From Croceicoccus estronivorus (GTDB taxonomy: Bacteria > Pseudomonadota > Alphaproteobacteria > Sphingomonadales > Sphingomonadaceae), in NCBI RefSeq assembly GCF_001625325.1, contig NZ_JRQQ01000002.1, positions 248,001 to 312,000 on the forward strand: a stretch of 64,000 nt of DNA, read 5' to 3'. Every line of letters begins with the position of its first letter. Within the stretch, counting starts at the first letter, position 1. The notes under the pieces were generated by a model. It saw only the letters and a list, made by a program, of their open reading frames with translations, searched no databases and had not been told where the DNA came from. A program made the position numbers and the translations under genes. Below, in pieces: positions 22,068 to 32,525 of this stretch.

Positions 22068-22580
22068 TCAGTACTCGCCAAGCTGGCCGCGCTCTGCCAC
22101 ACGGGCGACCACTTCGTCCCGAACTGGTTGACTGACGAAGGGTGAAATATCTCCGCCGAACAATGCAATTTCCTTGACCAGTTTGGAGGCAATCGGCTGC
22201 AAACTGACATCAGCCATGAGGAAAACCGTTTCAATTCCAGAGTTGAGTTGCTGGTTCATACCCGCCATCTGGTATTCATATTCGAAATCAGCAACCGCTC
22301 TCAGCCCCCTGACAATGACGCTGGCGCCCTGCTTTTCTGCGAATTTCATCAGCAGCGCATTAAACCCGATCACATCCACATTATCGATTCCGAGCGCCGC
22401 CACTTCCCGCTCGACCATCGACATGCGCTCACGCGGCGTAAACATCGGATTTTTAGATGGATTGGTCGTTACGCCGATAATCAGACGATCAACGAGCTTG
22501 GCGCCGCGCCTGATGATGTCTGCATGACCCAGCGTAATGGGATCGAACGTCCCCGGATAAACCCCCACCCGTTCGCTCAT
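22068..22580 (-). CDS. coaD: Phosphopantetheine adenylyltransferase
   Basis: The fourth step of coenzyme A synthesis: transfers AMP from ATP to 4'-phosphopantetheine. The 170-residue protein starts MSERVGVYPGTFDPITLGHA; the nucleotidyltransferase T-x-G-H motif is residues 16-19. VIVRGLRAVADFEYEYQMA and the SSKLVKE-like segment PIASKLVKEIALFGG are also typical. Its ATG overlaps the ispA stop (TAATG), showing coupling. Confidence 0.97.
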   Translation of the reverse strand: MSERVGVYPGTFDPITLGHADIIRRGAKLVDRLIIGVTTNPSKNPMFTPRERMSMVEREVAALGIDNVDVIGFNALLMKFAEKQGASVIVRGLRAVADFEYEYQMAGMNQQLNSGIETVFLMADVSLQPIASKLVKEIALFGGDISPFVSQPVRDEVVARVAERGQLGEY

Positions 22581-23491
22581 TAATATTCCCTCTCGACGAT
22601 ATAACGTGCCAGCACCCGAAGCAGTTCTCCCTCTTCGCCGTGGCTGACCAGATGTTCGACTGCCTGCTTCACCAGGATTTTCGCCTGCTCTCGCGCACGA
22701 TCTGCCCCAAGCAGCGAAACGAAAGTCTGCTTGCCCTGCGCATTATCCTTACGCAACGCCTTTCCAGCCTTCTCCTCATCACCTTCGTGATCGAGCAAAT
22801 CGTCCGCAATCTGGAAAGCCAGCCCCAAGTCTCGCGCGTAGGCACGCAAATGCACGCGCCCATCCGGCGGGACATGCCCCAGAATAGCCCCCATTTCCAC
22901 TGCCGCCCCCAGCAAAGCCCCGGTCTTCAGCTGCTGCAGACGAGTAATTGTATGCAGATCGAAGTTTTCGACCCCGGCCAGCATGTCGATCATCTGCCCC
23001 CCAGCCATCCCATTTGATCCGCTTGCCATTGCCAGGGTCTGAACCAGTTCGGAACGAACAAAGGGATCCCCGCTCGTCTTTGAATCGGACAGGATCGAAA
23101 AAGCCAGTGCATGGAGCGAATCGCCTGCAAGCACAGCTGTCGCCTCGTCGAACGCCTTGTGCACGGTCGGTTTGCCATGCCGTACGTCGTCGTCGTCCAT
23201 GCAAGGCAGATCGTCATGGATCAACGAGTAGACGTGAATCGCCTCTGCCGCGCACGCCGCACGCAAGGCTGAGTCTCTATGCACGCCATACATTTCCGCA
23301 GTTGCGACAAGCAGTAGCGGGCGGACACGCTTGCCACCGCCAATGGCGGCATAACGCATGGCATCAACCAGACGCGCATGCTTGTCATCCGGAACGGGCA
23401 TGAGCGAATCGAACAATGTGTCGATCTCGCTGGCAATCCGTTCGAGGTTTTCCGTCAAAAGGTCGAGACCAACCGAGGTCGTGTCAGTCAT
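22580..23491 (-). CDS. ispA: Polyprenyl (farnesyl) diphosphate synthase
   Basis: Condenses isopentenyl diphosphate with allylic diphosphates, probably to farnesyl diphosphate. In the 303-residue protein the first aspartate-rich motif is DDLPCMDDDD, in the form common in bacterial IspA. The second is the DDxxD motif in QIADDLLDHEGD. GGKRVRPLLLVA is the IPP-binding start. It is translationally coupled to xseB upstream (TGATG) and coaD downstream. The xseB-ispA pairing is widespread; dxs, often the next gene, is absent here. Confidence 0.96.
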   Translation of the reverse strand: MTDTTSVGLDLLTENLERIASEIDTLFDSLMPVPDDKHARLVDAMRYAAIGGGKRVRPLLLVATAEMYGVHRDSALRAACAAEAIHVYSLIHDDLPCMDDDDVRHGKPTVHKAFDEATAVLAGDSLHALAFSILSDSKTSGDPFVRSELVQTLAMASGSNGMAGGQMIDMLAGVENFDLHTITRLQQLKTGALLGAAVEMGAILGHVPPDGRVHLRAYARDLGLAFQIADDLLDHEGDEEKAGKALRKDNAQGKQTFVSLLGADRAREQAKILVKQAVEHLVSHGEEGELLRVLARYIVEREY

Positions 23492-23754
23492 CAGACACCT
23501 GTCCGGCCATCGGGATCGAAAGGTTCAGTCCCTTTCGCCTTTCCATCAGGCCCCGCCACGATCTTCTCGATTCTTGCCTGAGCTGCATCGAGGCGCTTCT
23601 GGCAATGCATGCGCAAGGCTTCTCCTCGCTCATAAAGATCTATCGATTCGTCGAGCGGCACTTCACCGCTTTCGAGCTTGCGAACCACGTCTTCGAGCGC
23701 GCGGAGCGCGTCCTCGAAGCTCAATTGCGAAATATCGGGGGCTTGCTGCGCCAT
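23491..23754 (-). CDS. xseB: Exodeoxyribonuclease VII small subunit
   Basis: The small subunit that, with XseA, degrades single-stranded DNA. The 87-residue protein contains LSFEDALRALEDVVRKLESG and VPLDESIDLYERGEALRMHC, the conserved helical XseB core, and a short variable tail. It is the first gene of the xseB-ispA-coaD run. The divergent promoter region shared with purL is 85 bases. Confidence 0.96.
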   Translation of the reverse strand: MAQQAPDISQLSFEDALRALEDVVRKLESGEVPLDESIDLYERGEALRMHCQKRLDAAQARIEKIVAGPDGKAKGTEPFDPDGRTGV

Positions 23755-23839
23755 GCTTTGAAGCTTTGACGAGCATATGCGAGCCGGTCAAGCGTGTGAG
23801 GGCTAGCAGGATTCATGCGACGCGGCTAAGGGCCCGCCC

Positions 23840-26047
23840 ATGTCCGAAATTACGCCCGATGTCGTCGAGGCCCACGGCCTCTCCCCCGAGGAATACGAAC
23901 GCGTCCTGCGCGCGCTCGGTCGCGAGCCCAACCTTGTTGAACTGGGTATTTTCTCAGTCATGTGGTCAGAGCACTGCTCCTACAAGTCTTCGCGACTGCA
24001 TCTCAAGAAGCTGCCGACCGAAGCCCCATGGGTAATCCAGGGGCCCGGCGAGAATGCCGGAGTGATCGACATTGGGGATGGACAGGCAGCGATCTTCAAG
24101 ATGGAGAGCCACAACCACCCATCTTACATCGAACCCTATCAGGGTGCCGCGACGGGAGTCGGCGGCATTCTGCGCGATGTATTCACCATGGGCGCTCGTC
24201 CCGTGGCGAATCTGAACGCGCTGCGTTTCGGGAGACCCGACCATCCCAAGATGAAGCACCTCGTGAAAGGGGTGGTCGCGGGAATTGGCGGTTATGGCAA
24301 CTGCGTCGGCGTGCCGACAGTCGGTGGCGAGACCAACTTCCACAAGGCTTACGACGGAAACATCCTGGTCAACGCGATGACTGTGGGCGTCGCAGATACG
24401 GACAAGATCTTCTATTGCGCGGCAACCGGCATCGGCAATCCGATCGTCTATGTCGGGTCAAAGACGGGCCGCGACGGTATTCATGGTGCGACCATGGCCA
24501 GTGCCGACTTTGGCGAGGATTCGGAAGAGAAGCGTCCAACTGTACAAGTAGGAGATCCCTTCACTGAGAAGCTCCTGATCGAGGCGTGTCTGGAACTCAT
24601 GTCGACCGATGCCATTGTCGCAATTCAGGACATGGGCGCAGCTGGCCTGACCTCGTCCAGTGTCGAAATGGCGAGCAAAGGCGGTGCCGGCATCCGACTG
24701 GACATGAATCAGGTGCCTTGCCGCGAAGAGGGAATGACTCCCTATGAAATGATGCTGAGCGAAAGCCAGGAGCGTATGCTGATGGTGCTCAAGCCAGGCA
24801 AGGAGCCCATGGCGGAGGCGATTTTCCGCAAATGGGAACTGGATTTCGCGGTTATCGGCGAAGTGACCGACACTGGGCACATGGTGCTCGAATTCGACGG
24901 TAAAGTGGTGTGCGACATTCCGCTCGCCCCGCTGGCAGACGATGCTCCGGAATACGACCGTCCCTACGTCTCCAAAGAAGAATATCGGAATTGGGCGGGA
25001 GTCGAAGAACTTAAAACCTTGCCCGAGAGCGGAGATATCGCCGCGGACCTCCTGAAATTGGTAGGCGGTACCGATCTTGCCTCGCGAAGGTGGATTTGGG
25101 AGCAATACGACAGCCAGGTCGGTGGTGACACGTTGCAGCTCTCTGGCGGCGATGCCGCAGTTGTGCGCGTACACGGCACGAAAAAGGCGCTCGCCATGAG
25201 CACCGATTGCACACCGCGTTATTGTTACGCAGATCCTTATGAAGGCGGCAAACAGGCGATTGCGGAAGCCTATCGTAATATCTCAGCCGTTGGGGGGCGG
25301 CCACTTGCCGTCACGAACTGCCTCAACTTCGCCAATCCGCAACGGCCTGAAATCATGGCTCAGTTCGTTGGCTGCCTCGAAGGGATGGGCGACGCCTGCC
25401 GGGCTCTCGATTTCCCAATCGTGAGCGGGAACGTATCCCTCTACAACGAATCCAAGGCTACCGGGGGCGGTAGCGCGATCCTCCCCACACCTGCAATCGG
25501 CGGCGTAGGGCTACTCGATGATTCTTCCGCAATGGCTACTATCGCTTTCAAGGGCGAAGGCGATACGGTGATCCTGATCGGCGATACAGCGGGCCATTTG
25601 GGGCAGAGCCTGTGGCTGCGCGAATGCCACGGCAGGGAAGAAGGCCTCGCTCCACCTGTCGATCTGACACTGGAGCGCAAGCACGGCGAGTTCGTCCGCA
25701 AACTGGTGACGGACGGCAGAGTATCTGCAGTCCACGACGTATCGGATGGCGGTATACTGGTAGCGATAACGGAAATGGCCATGGCAAATGGAATCGGAGC
25801 CAGGCTCACGCCGTCTGCGCAGTCGTCCAATCTCGCTGCCATGCTCTTTGGCGAAGATCAGGGACGCTACATCGTAACGACTTCCGAACCAGAGGCAGTG
25901 CTGGAAGCAGCGCGTTCAATCGGAATCGTTGCGGCTTCCATCGGCACCACTGGCGGTTCGACTGTATCCGGCCCTGGTTTCAGCGTGCCCCTGTCCGATC
26001 TGCGTGAGGCAAGCGACGCCTTCTTCCGCAATTGGATGGGAAACTAG
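23840..26047 (+). CDS. purL: Phosphoribosylformylglycinamidine synthase subunit PurL
   Basis: The ATP-dependent fourth step of purine synthesis, using ammonia delivered by PurQ with PurS. At 735 residues this is the small, multi-subunit type of PurL. It has the ATP-binding region [20 protein letters not shown] followed by the [20 protein letters not shown] block (about 89-108), and the second half with GGDAAVVRV and [12 protein letters not shown]. purS and purQ are not adjacent. It ends about 50 bases before the convergent serB gene. Confidence 0.98.
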   Translation: MSEITPDVVEAHGLSPEEYERVLRALGREPNLVELGIFSVMWSEHCSYKSSRLHLKKLPTEAPWVIQGPGENAGVIDIGDGQAAIFKMESHNHPSYIEPYQGAATGVGGILRDVFTMGARPVANLNALRFGRPDHPKMKHLVKGVVAGIGGYGNCVGVPTVGGETNFHKAYDGNILVNAMTVGVADTDKIFYCAATGIGNPIVYVGSKTGRDGIHGATMASADFGEDSEEKRPTVQVGDPFTEKLLIEACLELMSTDAIVAIQDMGAAGLTSSSVEMASKGGAGIRLDMNQVPCREEGMTPYEMMLSESQERMLMVLKPGKEPMAEAIFRKWELDFAVIGEVTDTGHMVLEFDGKVVCDIPLAPLADDAPEYDRPYVSKEEYRNWAGVEELKTLPESGDIAADLLKLVGGTDLASRRWIWEQYDSQVGGDTLQLSGGDAAVVRVHGTKKALAMSTDCTPRYCYADPYEGGKQAIAEAYRNISAVGGRPLAVTNCLNFANPQRPEIMAQFVGCLEGMGDACRALDFPIVSGNVSLYNESKATGGGSAILPTPAIGGVGLLDDSSAMATIAFKGEGDTVILIGDTAGHLGQSLWLRECHGREEGLAPPVDLTLERKHGEFVRKLVTDGRVSAVHDVSDGGILVAITEMAMANGIGARLTPSAQSSNLAAMLFGEDQGRYIVTTSEPEAVLEAARSIGIVAASIGTTGGSTVSGPGFSVPLSDLREASDAFFRNWMGN

Positions 26048-26098
26048 AGGCGATCCACGAAAGCAGCACCTCGGTTTATCGTGGGGCTAATGGGGAAG

Positions 26099-26983
26099 TT
26101 ACGCCTTAGCCCATTCTTTCTCCGGAATGCCAAGCAGGTGGAGAATGGCCGTCAAGTCACCACGGTCAATCCACCCGTTGGCGGCCGCACGAGCCTTTGG
26201 TTTGGCGCGATAGGCAATGCCGTAAGTCGCCACTTCCAGCATGGGAATGTCATTGGCGCCGTCGCCAGTGGCAAGGCTCACGGCCCCTTCACCAAGTTGC
26301 GAAACCTCCTCAAGCAAAACCGACTTCTTGACACTGCTATCGGTTATTGGCCCCGCCAACTCACCCGTTAGCGCACCATCGGAAATGGCCAGCCTGTTGC
26401 CAACCACGCGATCGAAGCCAAGTTCTTTTGCCACCGGATCGGCAAACTGGTGAAAACCGCCAGTTACTAGCACTGTCCTGCATCCCTTTGCCTTCAGAGT
26501 GGCGACCAGGGTCTTTGCGCCCGGCATCGGTGCAATGCGCGTATCGAGGCATTCGAGAATCGCCCCTTCCGAAAGGTCCCGCAGAAGCATAACCCGTTCG
26601 CGCAAGGCACTTTCGAAATCGAGTTCACCCTGCATGGCACGTTCAGTGATTGCAGCAATCTGATGTTTAATGCCGGCGAAATCGGCAAGTTCATCGATAC
26701 ATTCCTGCCCGATCATGGTCGAATCCATGTCGGAAACAAAGACGCGCGGCAATTCAAGCTCAGCATTCAGAATAAGCAGATCGGATGGCTGAAATTTCTC
26801 ATCCAGCACGCGCCGAAATGCCGTTGCATCGCCTTCGGGCAGGGAAATCTGTAGAACCGGACTATTCGCATCATCCAGACGAGCAAGCGCCACGCGCATC
26901 CCTTCTCGCTCCAACGCAACTGTCGCATCATCGAGGCTTGCGGAATAATTGTCTGGGTCTGCTATCAGGCGGGCGATGAGCAA
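26099..26983 (-). CDS. serB: Phosphoserine phosphatase
   Basis: The last step of serine synthesis. An HAD-family phosphatase with the nucleophile motif DMDST (Asp85), VTGGFHQFADPVA (motif II) and GDGANDIPML (motif IV). The N-terminal part (1-80) is ACT-like. The reading frame stays open further upstream, but those residues are antisense to miaA. I therefore choose the TTG at 26983, preceded by ACGGAG with suitable spacing, giving 294 residues as in the family. The start is only 15 bases from the divergent miaA start. Confidence 0.94.
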   Translation of the reverse strand: MLIARLIADPDNYSASLDDATVALEREGMRVALARLDDANSPVLQISLPEGDATAFRRVLDEKFQPSDLLILNAELELPRVFVSDMDSTMIGQECIDELADFAGIKHQIAAITERAMQGELDFESALRERVMLLRDLSEGAILECLDTRIAPMPGAKTLVATLKAKGCRTVLVTGGFHQFADPVAKELGFDRVVGNRLAISDGALTGELAGPITDSSVKKSVLLEEVSQLGEGAVSLATGDGANDIPMLEVATYGIAYRAKPKARAAANGWIDRGDLTAILHLLGIPEKEWAKA

Positions 26984-26998
26984 GGGAATCTCCGTAAT

Positions 26999-27934
26999 AT
27001 GACAGTTGGTCTGCCACCGTTGGCGCTCATTGCAGGGCCAACCGCGAGCGGCAAGAGCGATTGTGCCGTCCGCCTTGCGCTTGGCCTGAAAGAGCGTGGA
27101 ACCCGCGCGGTAGTGGTCAATGCCGACAGTGCGCAAGTCTATGCCGATCTCGCCGTGCTCAGCGCACGCCCGAATGAGGCAGAGATGGTGGGGATAGAGC
27201 ATCGCCTGTTCGGCGTCTGGGACGGAGCCACCCCCTGCTCCGCAGCCGATTGGGCCCAGGCGGCAAAGGCGGAAATCGCAGAACTGCATAGCCAAGGCGC
27301 TGTACCAATCCTTGCAGGGGGCACTGGCCTGTATCTCCGTACTCTGCTGGACGGCATTGCCCCCATCCCCCCCATAGATCCGGCCATCCGAGAGGACGTC
27401 CGCAGCCTGACTGTGTCAGAGGCGTATGCAGCCCTCCAGACCGAAGATCCGGCACGCGCCACAGCACTTCATCCGGGTGATACCACTCGCGTCGCCCGCG
27501 CCCTGGAAGTGATCCGGTCCACAGGCCAGACATTATCGTTCTGGCAAGAAGCGCGAACGGGCGGGATCGGTGCGAAGGTCTCGTTACACCCCCTCATTCT
27601 CCTGCCTCCACGCGAGGAACTCTACAGTCGTTGCGACGTGCGTTTCAGCAAAATGGTCGAGAGTGGTGCGGCTGAGGAAGTGCAAGCACTACTCGCCCGA
27701 CAACTTGCGCCAGATCTGCCCGTCATGCGGGCAATTGGCGTACGCGAAATCGCAGGGTGGCTCCAAGGCGAATGGAGTCGAGAGGAGGCGATAGAGCGCG
27801 GCACACAGGCGACACGAAATTACGCGAAGCGGCAATATACATGGTTTCGCAGGCAACCTCCTGTCGACTGGCCCTGCAATGAACAGATAGATTTCGACAA
27901 TCTAGGGTATTTTGAAATTTTATTGCGTATGTAG
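26999..27934 (+). CDS. miaA: tRNA dimethylallyltransferase
   Basis: Adds a dimethylallyl group to A37 of UNN-decoding tRNAs. The 311-residue protein has the P-loop GPTASGKS (13-20), NADSAQVYADLAVLSARP, AGGTGLYLRTLLDGIAP and the C-terminal RNYAKRQYTWFRRQP motif of the family. Its start is 15 bases from the divergent serB start, so each promoter or ribosome-binding region must lie in or against the other gene. It ends just upstream of the ilvB leader. Confidence 0.97.
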   Translation: MTVGLPPLALIAGPTASGKSDCAVRLALGLKERGTRAVVVNADSAQVYADLAVLSARPNEAEMVGIEHRLFGVWDGATPCSAADWAQAAKAEIAELHSQGAVPILAGGTGLYLRTLLDGIAPIPPIDPAIREDVRSLTVSEAYAALQTEDPARATALHPGDTTRVARALEVIRSTGQTLSFWQEARTGGIGAKVSLHPLILLPPREELYSRCDVRFSKMVESGAAEEVQALLARQLAPDLPVMRAIGVREIAGWLQGEWSREEAIERGTQATRNYAKRQYTWFRRQPPVDWPCNEQIDFDNLGYFEILLRM

Positions 27935-27937
27935 AGG

Positions 27938-27966
27938 TTGACAGGTCATTTCATGTCTCCTAACCG
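27938..27966 (+). promoter_or_regulatory. Possible ilvB promoter
   Basis: TTGACA at 27938-27943 matches the -35 consensus exactly and begins four bases after the miaA stop codon. A poor -10 candidate (TAACCG, 27961-27966) follows with a 17-base spacer. It would start transcription just before the hairpins preceding ilvB. The -35 match is direct; promoter activity is inferred. Confidence 0.4.
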
Positions 27967-27992
27967 CCCTCTCATTCCTGAGAGGAGGATCA

Positions 27993-28026
27993 GACCCGAC
28001 GCATCAATGCGCCGGGTCATCTTTTT
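27993..28026 (+). terminator. Intrinsic terminator or attenuator before ilvB
   Basis: GACCCGACGCA (27993-28003) pairs with TGCGCCGGGTC (28008-28018) with one mismatch around a TCAA loop, followed by T5 at 28022-28026. The ilvB reading frame begins within about 50 bases. The hairpin either ends miaA transcripts or attenuates ilvB. A further hairpin (CCTCTC/GAGAGG, 27968-27985) precedes it, and GGTGGC/GCCACC (28045-28059) follows it. Confidence 0.75.
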
Positions 28027-28077
28027 CCAATGGAACTGACGACAGGTGGCGCAGCCACCGCAAACGAGGAAATGACG

Positions 28078-29823
28078 GTGACTCAAGAGCGCAGCGGCGC
28101 ACAAATCCTGGTCGAAAGCCTGGTCCGGCAGGGTGTCGAATTTGTATTCGGCTACCCCGGCGGTGCAGTTCTTCCGATCTATGATGAATTGTTCAGCGAC
28201 ACACGCATCCGCCACATTCTCGTCCGGCATGAGGCCGGTGCGGCTCACGCGGCGGAAGGCTATGCCCGTTCGACAGGCAAACCTGGTGTTGTTCTGGTTA
28301 CCTCAGGGCCGGGCGCGACGAATGCCGTCACCGGCATCGCCGATGCATTTCTGGATTCCATTCCGATGGTCGTCATTACTGGTCAGGTTGCAACGAACCT
28401 GATCGGCTCAGACGCATTCCAGGAAGCTGACACAATCGGGATCACCCGCCACTGCACGAAGCACAATTATCTCGTCCGTGACCCATCCGAACTGGCGGCG
28501 ACCATTGACGAAGCGTTCGAAATCGCAACCACGGGCCGCCCTGGCCCGGTTCTGATCGATATTCCGAAAAACGTTCAGGTCGCGTCCGCAAGCCATGCCG
28601 ACGGCAAACCACAGCGTCCCCAGCGATATAACCCCCGCATCATGGCCGATGCCGACGAAATCGAGCGTGCGGTCGATATGATTGCCAATGCCCGGGCACC
28701 GATTTTTTACACCGGTGGCGGAGTCATCAATTCGGGGCCTCGCGCCACCGAACTGCTCCGGCAATTCCAGGCGCTGACGGGCGCACCGGTTACTTCGACA
28801 CTGATGGGGCTCGGCGCCTTCCCGCATGACCATGCGGATTGGCTCGGCATGCTCGGCATGCATGGCACCTTCGAGGCAAACATGGCCATGAATCGGTGCG
28901 ATGTAATGGTGAACATCGGCGCTCGCTTCGATGATCGCGTGACGGGTCGGCTTGACGCATTCTCACCGGATTCGAAGAAGATTCACATCGATATCGACCG
29001 CAGTTCCATCAACAAGACCGTTCAGGTCGACCTGCCTGTTATCGGTGATTGCGCTGCTGTTCTCGAGCAGTTGATTGATGCCTGGGGCAAGCGCAAGGGT
29101 GCCGATCTGACCGAGTGGAAAGCCCGGATCGACGGCTGGCGCGCACGTGACAGTCTCGCTTATCCGCATCAGACAAGCGGTACGATCATGCCGCAATATG
29201 CGGTTGAGCGCCTGTTTGAAATGACCCGCGCGCAGGACCCGATAATCACCACCGAAGTCGGTCAGCACCAGATGTGGGCGGCTCAATACTTCGGTTTCGA
29301 CAAGCCGAATAAATGGCTGACGTCCGGCGGTCTCGGCACGATGGGCTACGGTCTGCCCGCCGCCATTGGCGCGCAGCTTGGCAATCCGGACAGTCTGGTG
29401 ATCGACATCGCCGGTGAAGCCTCGATCCAGATGAATATTCAGGAAATGGGAACGGCCAGCCAGTTCCGCCTGCCGGTCAAGGTCTTCATCCTGAACAACG
29501 AATACATGGGCATGGTCCGCCAGTGGCAGGAATTGACCTATGAGAGCCGTTATTCGAATTCCTATTCGGATAGCCTGCCGGATTTCGTGAAGATAGCCGA
29601 AGCCTATGGCTGGAAGGGCATCCGCATTCATGACCAGAGTGAACTGGAAGCGGGAATCAAGGCCATGATGGAACATGACGGGCCAGTGATGGTCGACTGC
29701 CTCGTTTCCAAGGAGGCCAATTGCTTCCCGATGATCCCGAGCGGAGCCGCGCATACCGAAATGATCCTCTACGGGGATACGGTCGCAGGAACTATGGAAG
29801 ATGAAGCCAAGGCGCTGGTGTAA
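28078..29823 (+). CDS. ilvB: Acetolactate synthase large (catalytic) subunit
   Basis: A ThDP enzyme making acetolactate or acetohydroxybutyrate, the first common step of Val/Leu/Ile synthesis. Features are [15 protein letters not shown] with the conserved Glu in the following [15 protein letters not shown], the FAD/linker middle domain, and the C-terminal ThDP domain with [14 protein letters not shown] and [14 protein letters not shown]. The ThDP metal motif reads GEAS rather than the usual GD. Start choice: GAGGA at 28066-28070 is spaced seven bases from the GTG at 28078 but only one base from the ATG at 28072. The ATG at 28030 has no SD. The product from 28078 is about 581 residues. Confidence 0.95.
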   Translation: MTQERSGAQILVESLVRQGVEFVFGYPGGAVLPIYDELFSDTRIRHILVRHEAGAAHAAEGYARSTGKPGVVLVTSGPGATNAVTGIADAFLDSIPMVVITGQVATNLIGSDAFQEADTIGITRHCTKHNYLVRDPSELAATIDEAFEIATTGRPGPVLIDIPKNVQVASASHADGKPQRPQRYNPRIMADADEIERAVDMIANARAPIFYTGGGVINSGPRATELLRQFQALTGAPVTSTLMGLGAFPHDHADWLGMLGMHGTFEANMAMNRCDVMVNIGARFDDRVTGRLDAFSPDSKKIHIDIDRSSINKTVQVDLPVIGDCAAVLEQLIDAWGKRKGADLTEWKARIDGWRARDSLAYPHQTSGTIMPQYAVERLFEMTRAQDPIITTEVGQHQMWAAQYFGFDKPNKWLTSGGLGTMGYGLPAAIGAQLGNPDSLVIDIAGEASIQMNIQEMGTASQFRLPVKVFILNNEYMGMVRQWQELTYESRYSNSYSDSLPDFVKIAEAYGWKGIRIHDQSELEAGIKAMMEHDGPVMVDCLVSKEANCFPMIPSGAAHTEMILYGDTVAGTMEDEAKALV

Positions 29824-29834
29824 GAAGGATGGAA

Positions 29835-30353
29835 ATGATGAAAATCCAGCATCGCGAGATTGAGCGCCACGTTCTGACCATCACGGTCGACAACGAAGCC
29901 GGCATTCTGGCGAAGATCGCCGGGCTGTTCACCGCGCGCGGCTACAATATCGACAGCCTGACTGTTGCCGATATCAGCGAAAACCATTCTGTCAGCCGGA
30001 TCACTATCGTTACGCACGGCCCGCCTGCCGTGATCGACCAGATCCATGCACAACTTGAACGTCTGGTGCCGGTCCATCGTGTCACCGATCTGACCGAGGC
30101 CGGGCCTCACGTCGAACGTGAACTGGCCCTTATCAAGGTTTCCGGCACGGGTGAAAAACGGGTCGAGGCACTGCGTGTAGCCGATGTGTTCCGGGCAAAG
30201 GTGATCGACACGACTACGTCCAGCTTCATTTTCGAGCTGACCGGCGCCCCCGACAAGATCGACAGTTTCGTTGCAATCATGCGCGAACTCGGGCTGGTCG
30301 AAGTCGGACGGACTGGAATTGTCGGCATGATGCGCGGCGGCGAGGCCGCTTGA
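29835..30353 (+). CDS. ilvN: Acetolactate synthase small (regulatory) subunit
   Basis: The valine-sensing regulatory subunit of acetolactate synthase. The N-terminal ACT domain contains HVLTITVDNEAGILAKIAGL and GYNIDSLTVADISE; the C-terminal domain contains RTGIVGMMRGGE. Three in-frame ATGs lie close together (29829, 29835, 29838). AAGG at 29825-29828 gives acceptable spacing only to the second and third, so I use 29835 (172 residues). It lies 11 bases after ilvB, forming the usual ilvBN pair. Confidence 0.95.
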   Translation: MMKIQHREIERHVLTITVDNEAGILAKIAGLFTARGYNIDSLTVADISENHSVSRITIVTHGPPAVIDQIHAQLERLVPVHRVTDLTEAGPHVERELALIKVSGTGEKRVEALRVADVFRAKVIDTTTSSFIFELTGAPDKIDSFVAIMRELGLVEVGRTGIVGMMRGGEAA

Positions 30354-30379
30354 TGCAAATTGCCATCCGATAGGCCTGA

Positions 30380-31471
<1,092 letters not shown>

Positions 31472-31480
31472 TTCGCTTCA

Positions 31481-31519
31481 CAGCCCCCCGGAAATTGGCC
31501 AGACCATTCCGGGGGGCTG
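31481..31519 (+). terminator. Terminator-like hairpin after ilvC
   Basis: CAGCCCCCCGGAA (31481-31493) is the exact complement of TTCCGGGGGGCTG (31507-31519), a 13-bp G/C-rich stem starting 10 bases past the ilvC stop. Only a weak T-rich stretch follows, so it may work with Rho or as a 3'-end stabiliser. Confidence 0.7.
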
Positions 31520-31592
31520 CACTTGCCCAGTGGACATAGCCATCCCGAATGGCCAGATTGCTCTCCTTCGATCCGCCGGGGGAGTTTCCTGA

Positions 31593-32243
31593 ATGCGCAA
31601 GATTAATTTCACACTCGCAGGCATTGCTGGTGCCGCATTGCTATCCTTCTCTGCGGTCCAGGCGCAAAACGGAACCAGCGGCCAACCCGGCAAGGCCGAT
31701 GCCACGTTAATTTCAGCCGGAACCTACGCCGCAGACCCGAACCACACGTTGGTTGGCTGGCGAGTGAACCACTTCGGTTTCTCCGATTATTTCGGCATCT
31801 TTGGCGATGTAAGCGGCACGCTCAAGATCGATCCTGCTGACTTGGCTACGGCTCAACTGGAAGTTGTCGTTCCCGTTTCCAGTGTCACGACGGCCAGCCA
31901 GGAATTAACTTCACATCTGTTACGGCCCGGCAAAGACGGTGCTGCAGCTGACTTCTTTGGCGCGACGCCTGCCGACGCCATTTTCAAATCCACGCAAGTT
32001 CGGCAGACTGATAGCAATGAAGCCTTGGTCACAGGTATGTTGACACTCAACGGTGTTACGAAGCCGGTGTCGTTCATGGCTCAGTTCACCGGTGCAGGCA
32101 CCAATCCAATGACCCAGAAAGCGACCATCGGTTTCAAGGGATGGGCCCGCATCAAAAGATCCGATTTCAATGTCAGTTACGGCATCCCGATGGTCACAGA
32201 CACAGTAGACTTGGACATCACCGCCGCGTTCGAAAAACAGTGA
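31593..32243 (+). CDS. Periplasmic YceI family protein
   Basis: A 216-residue protein with a signal peptide (MRKINFTLAGIAGAALLSFSAVQA, cleavage about residue 24). It has the YceI fold: AGTYAADPNHTLVGWRVNHF, FGDVSGTLKIDPAD, MLTLNGVTKPVSFMAQFTG and a C-terminal WARIKRSDFNVSYGIP. YceI proteins are lipocalin-like barrels that bind isoprenoid-type lipids; the ligand here is unknown. It stands alone between the ilvC terminator and the leuA leader. An SD (GGGGGAG, 31579-31585) fits the start. Confidence 0.93.
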   Translation: MRKINFTLAGIAGAALLSFSAVQAQNGTSGQPGKADATLISAGTYAADPNHTLVGWRVNHFGFSDYFGIFGDVSGTLKIDPADLATAQLEVVVPVSSVTTASQELTSHLLRPGKDGAAADFFGATPADAIFKSTQVRQTDSNEALVTGMLTLNGVTKPVSFMAQFTGAGTNPMTQKATIGFKGWARIKRSDFNVSYGIPMVTDTVDLDITAAFEKQ

Positions 32244-32352
32244 TCATATGACTATCAGCCGTCATTTCACTGCTGCCAACAAAAATAAGAATTGCCCACC
32301 CGGAAAAGCTTGGGCTTGAATTTTCTGCGACAATGCGCAAATGGATCCTGCA

Positions 32353-32400
32353 ATGACGAACCGATCGATCCTATCGCTTCTTCGACTTACACGCCCTTAG
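32353..32400 (+). CDS. Leucine-rich leader peptide of leuA
   Basis: A 15-residue reading frame, MTNRSILSLLRLTRP, ending in TAG at 32398-32400, lies 125 bases upstream of leuA. Four of its codons are leucine (CTA, CTT, CTT, CTT), clustered within six codons. An in-frame ATG at 32341 could extend it by four residues. The stop codon lies inside a hairpin, and the following RNA has several competing hairpins. This is the arrangement of an amino-acid-sensing leader; translation is inferred, not shown. Confidence 0.65.
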   Translation: MTNRSILSLLRLTRP

Positions 32401-32518
32401 GCGTGTCATTTGGCCTGCGCGCTTCTCGTGCATGGCATATCGCCTAAGGGCAATTTCCAGATCCAATAGACGAAATTCCGGCGTGCCTCTTGCCGTGCAC
32501 GCCTTAAGCGATAAGGCG
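32389..32518 (+). promoter_or_regulatory. leuA attenuator-like leader RNA
   Basis: Four pairings are visible. ACACGCC/GGCGTGT (32389-32395 with 32400-32406) overlaps the leader stop codon. An 11-base perfect pairing joins 32393-32403 with 32441-32451. GGCGTGC/GCACGCC joins 32480-32486 with 32497-32503. CGCCTTA/TAAGGCG joins 32500-32506 with 32512-32518. The first two exclude each other, and so do the last two. The last hairpin contains the leuA SD (TAAGG, 32512-32516). No T tract follows, suggesting control of translation initiation rather than termination. Confidence 0.55.
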
Positions 32519-32525
32519 AATTGTC

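Noticed and set aside
27953-28039. A 28-codon frame ([12 protein letters not shown]...) in the ilvB leader as a leader peptide
   Set aside because: It has only scattered Leu/Ile/Val codons, no SD, and its start lies upstream of the likely transcription start.
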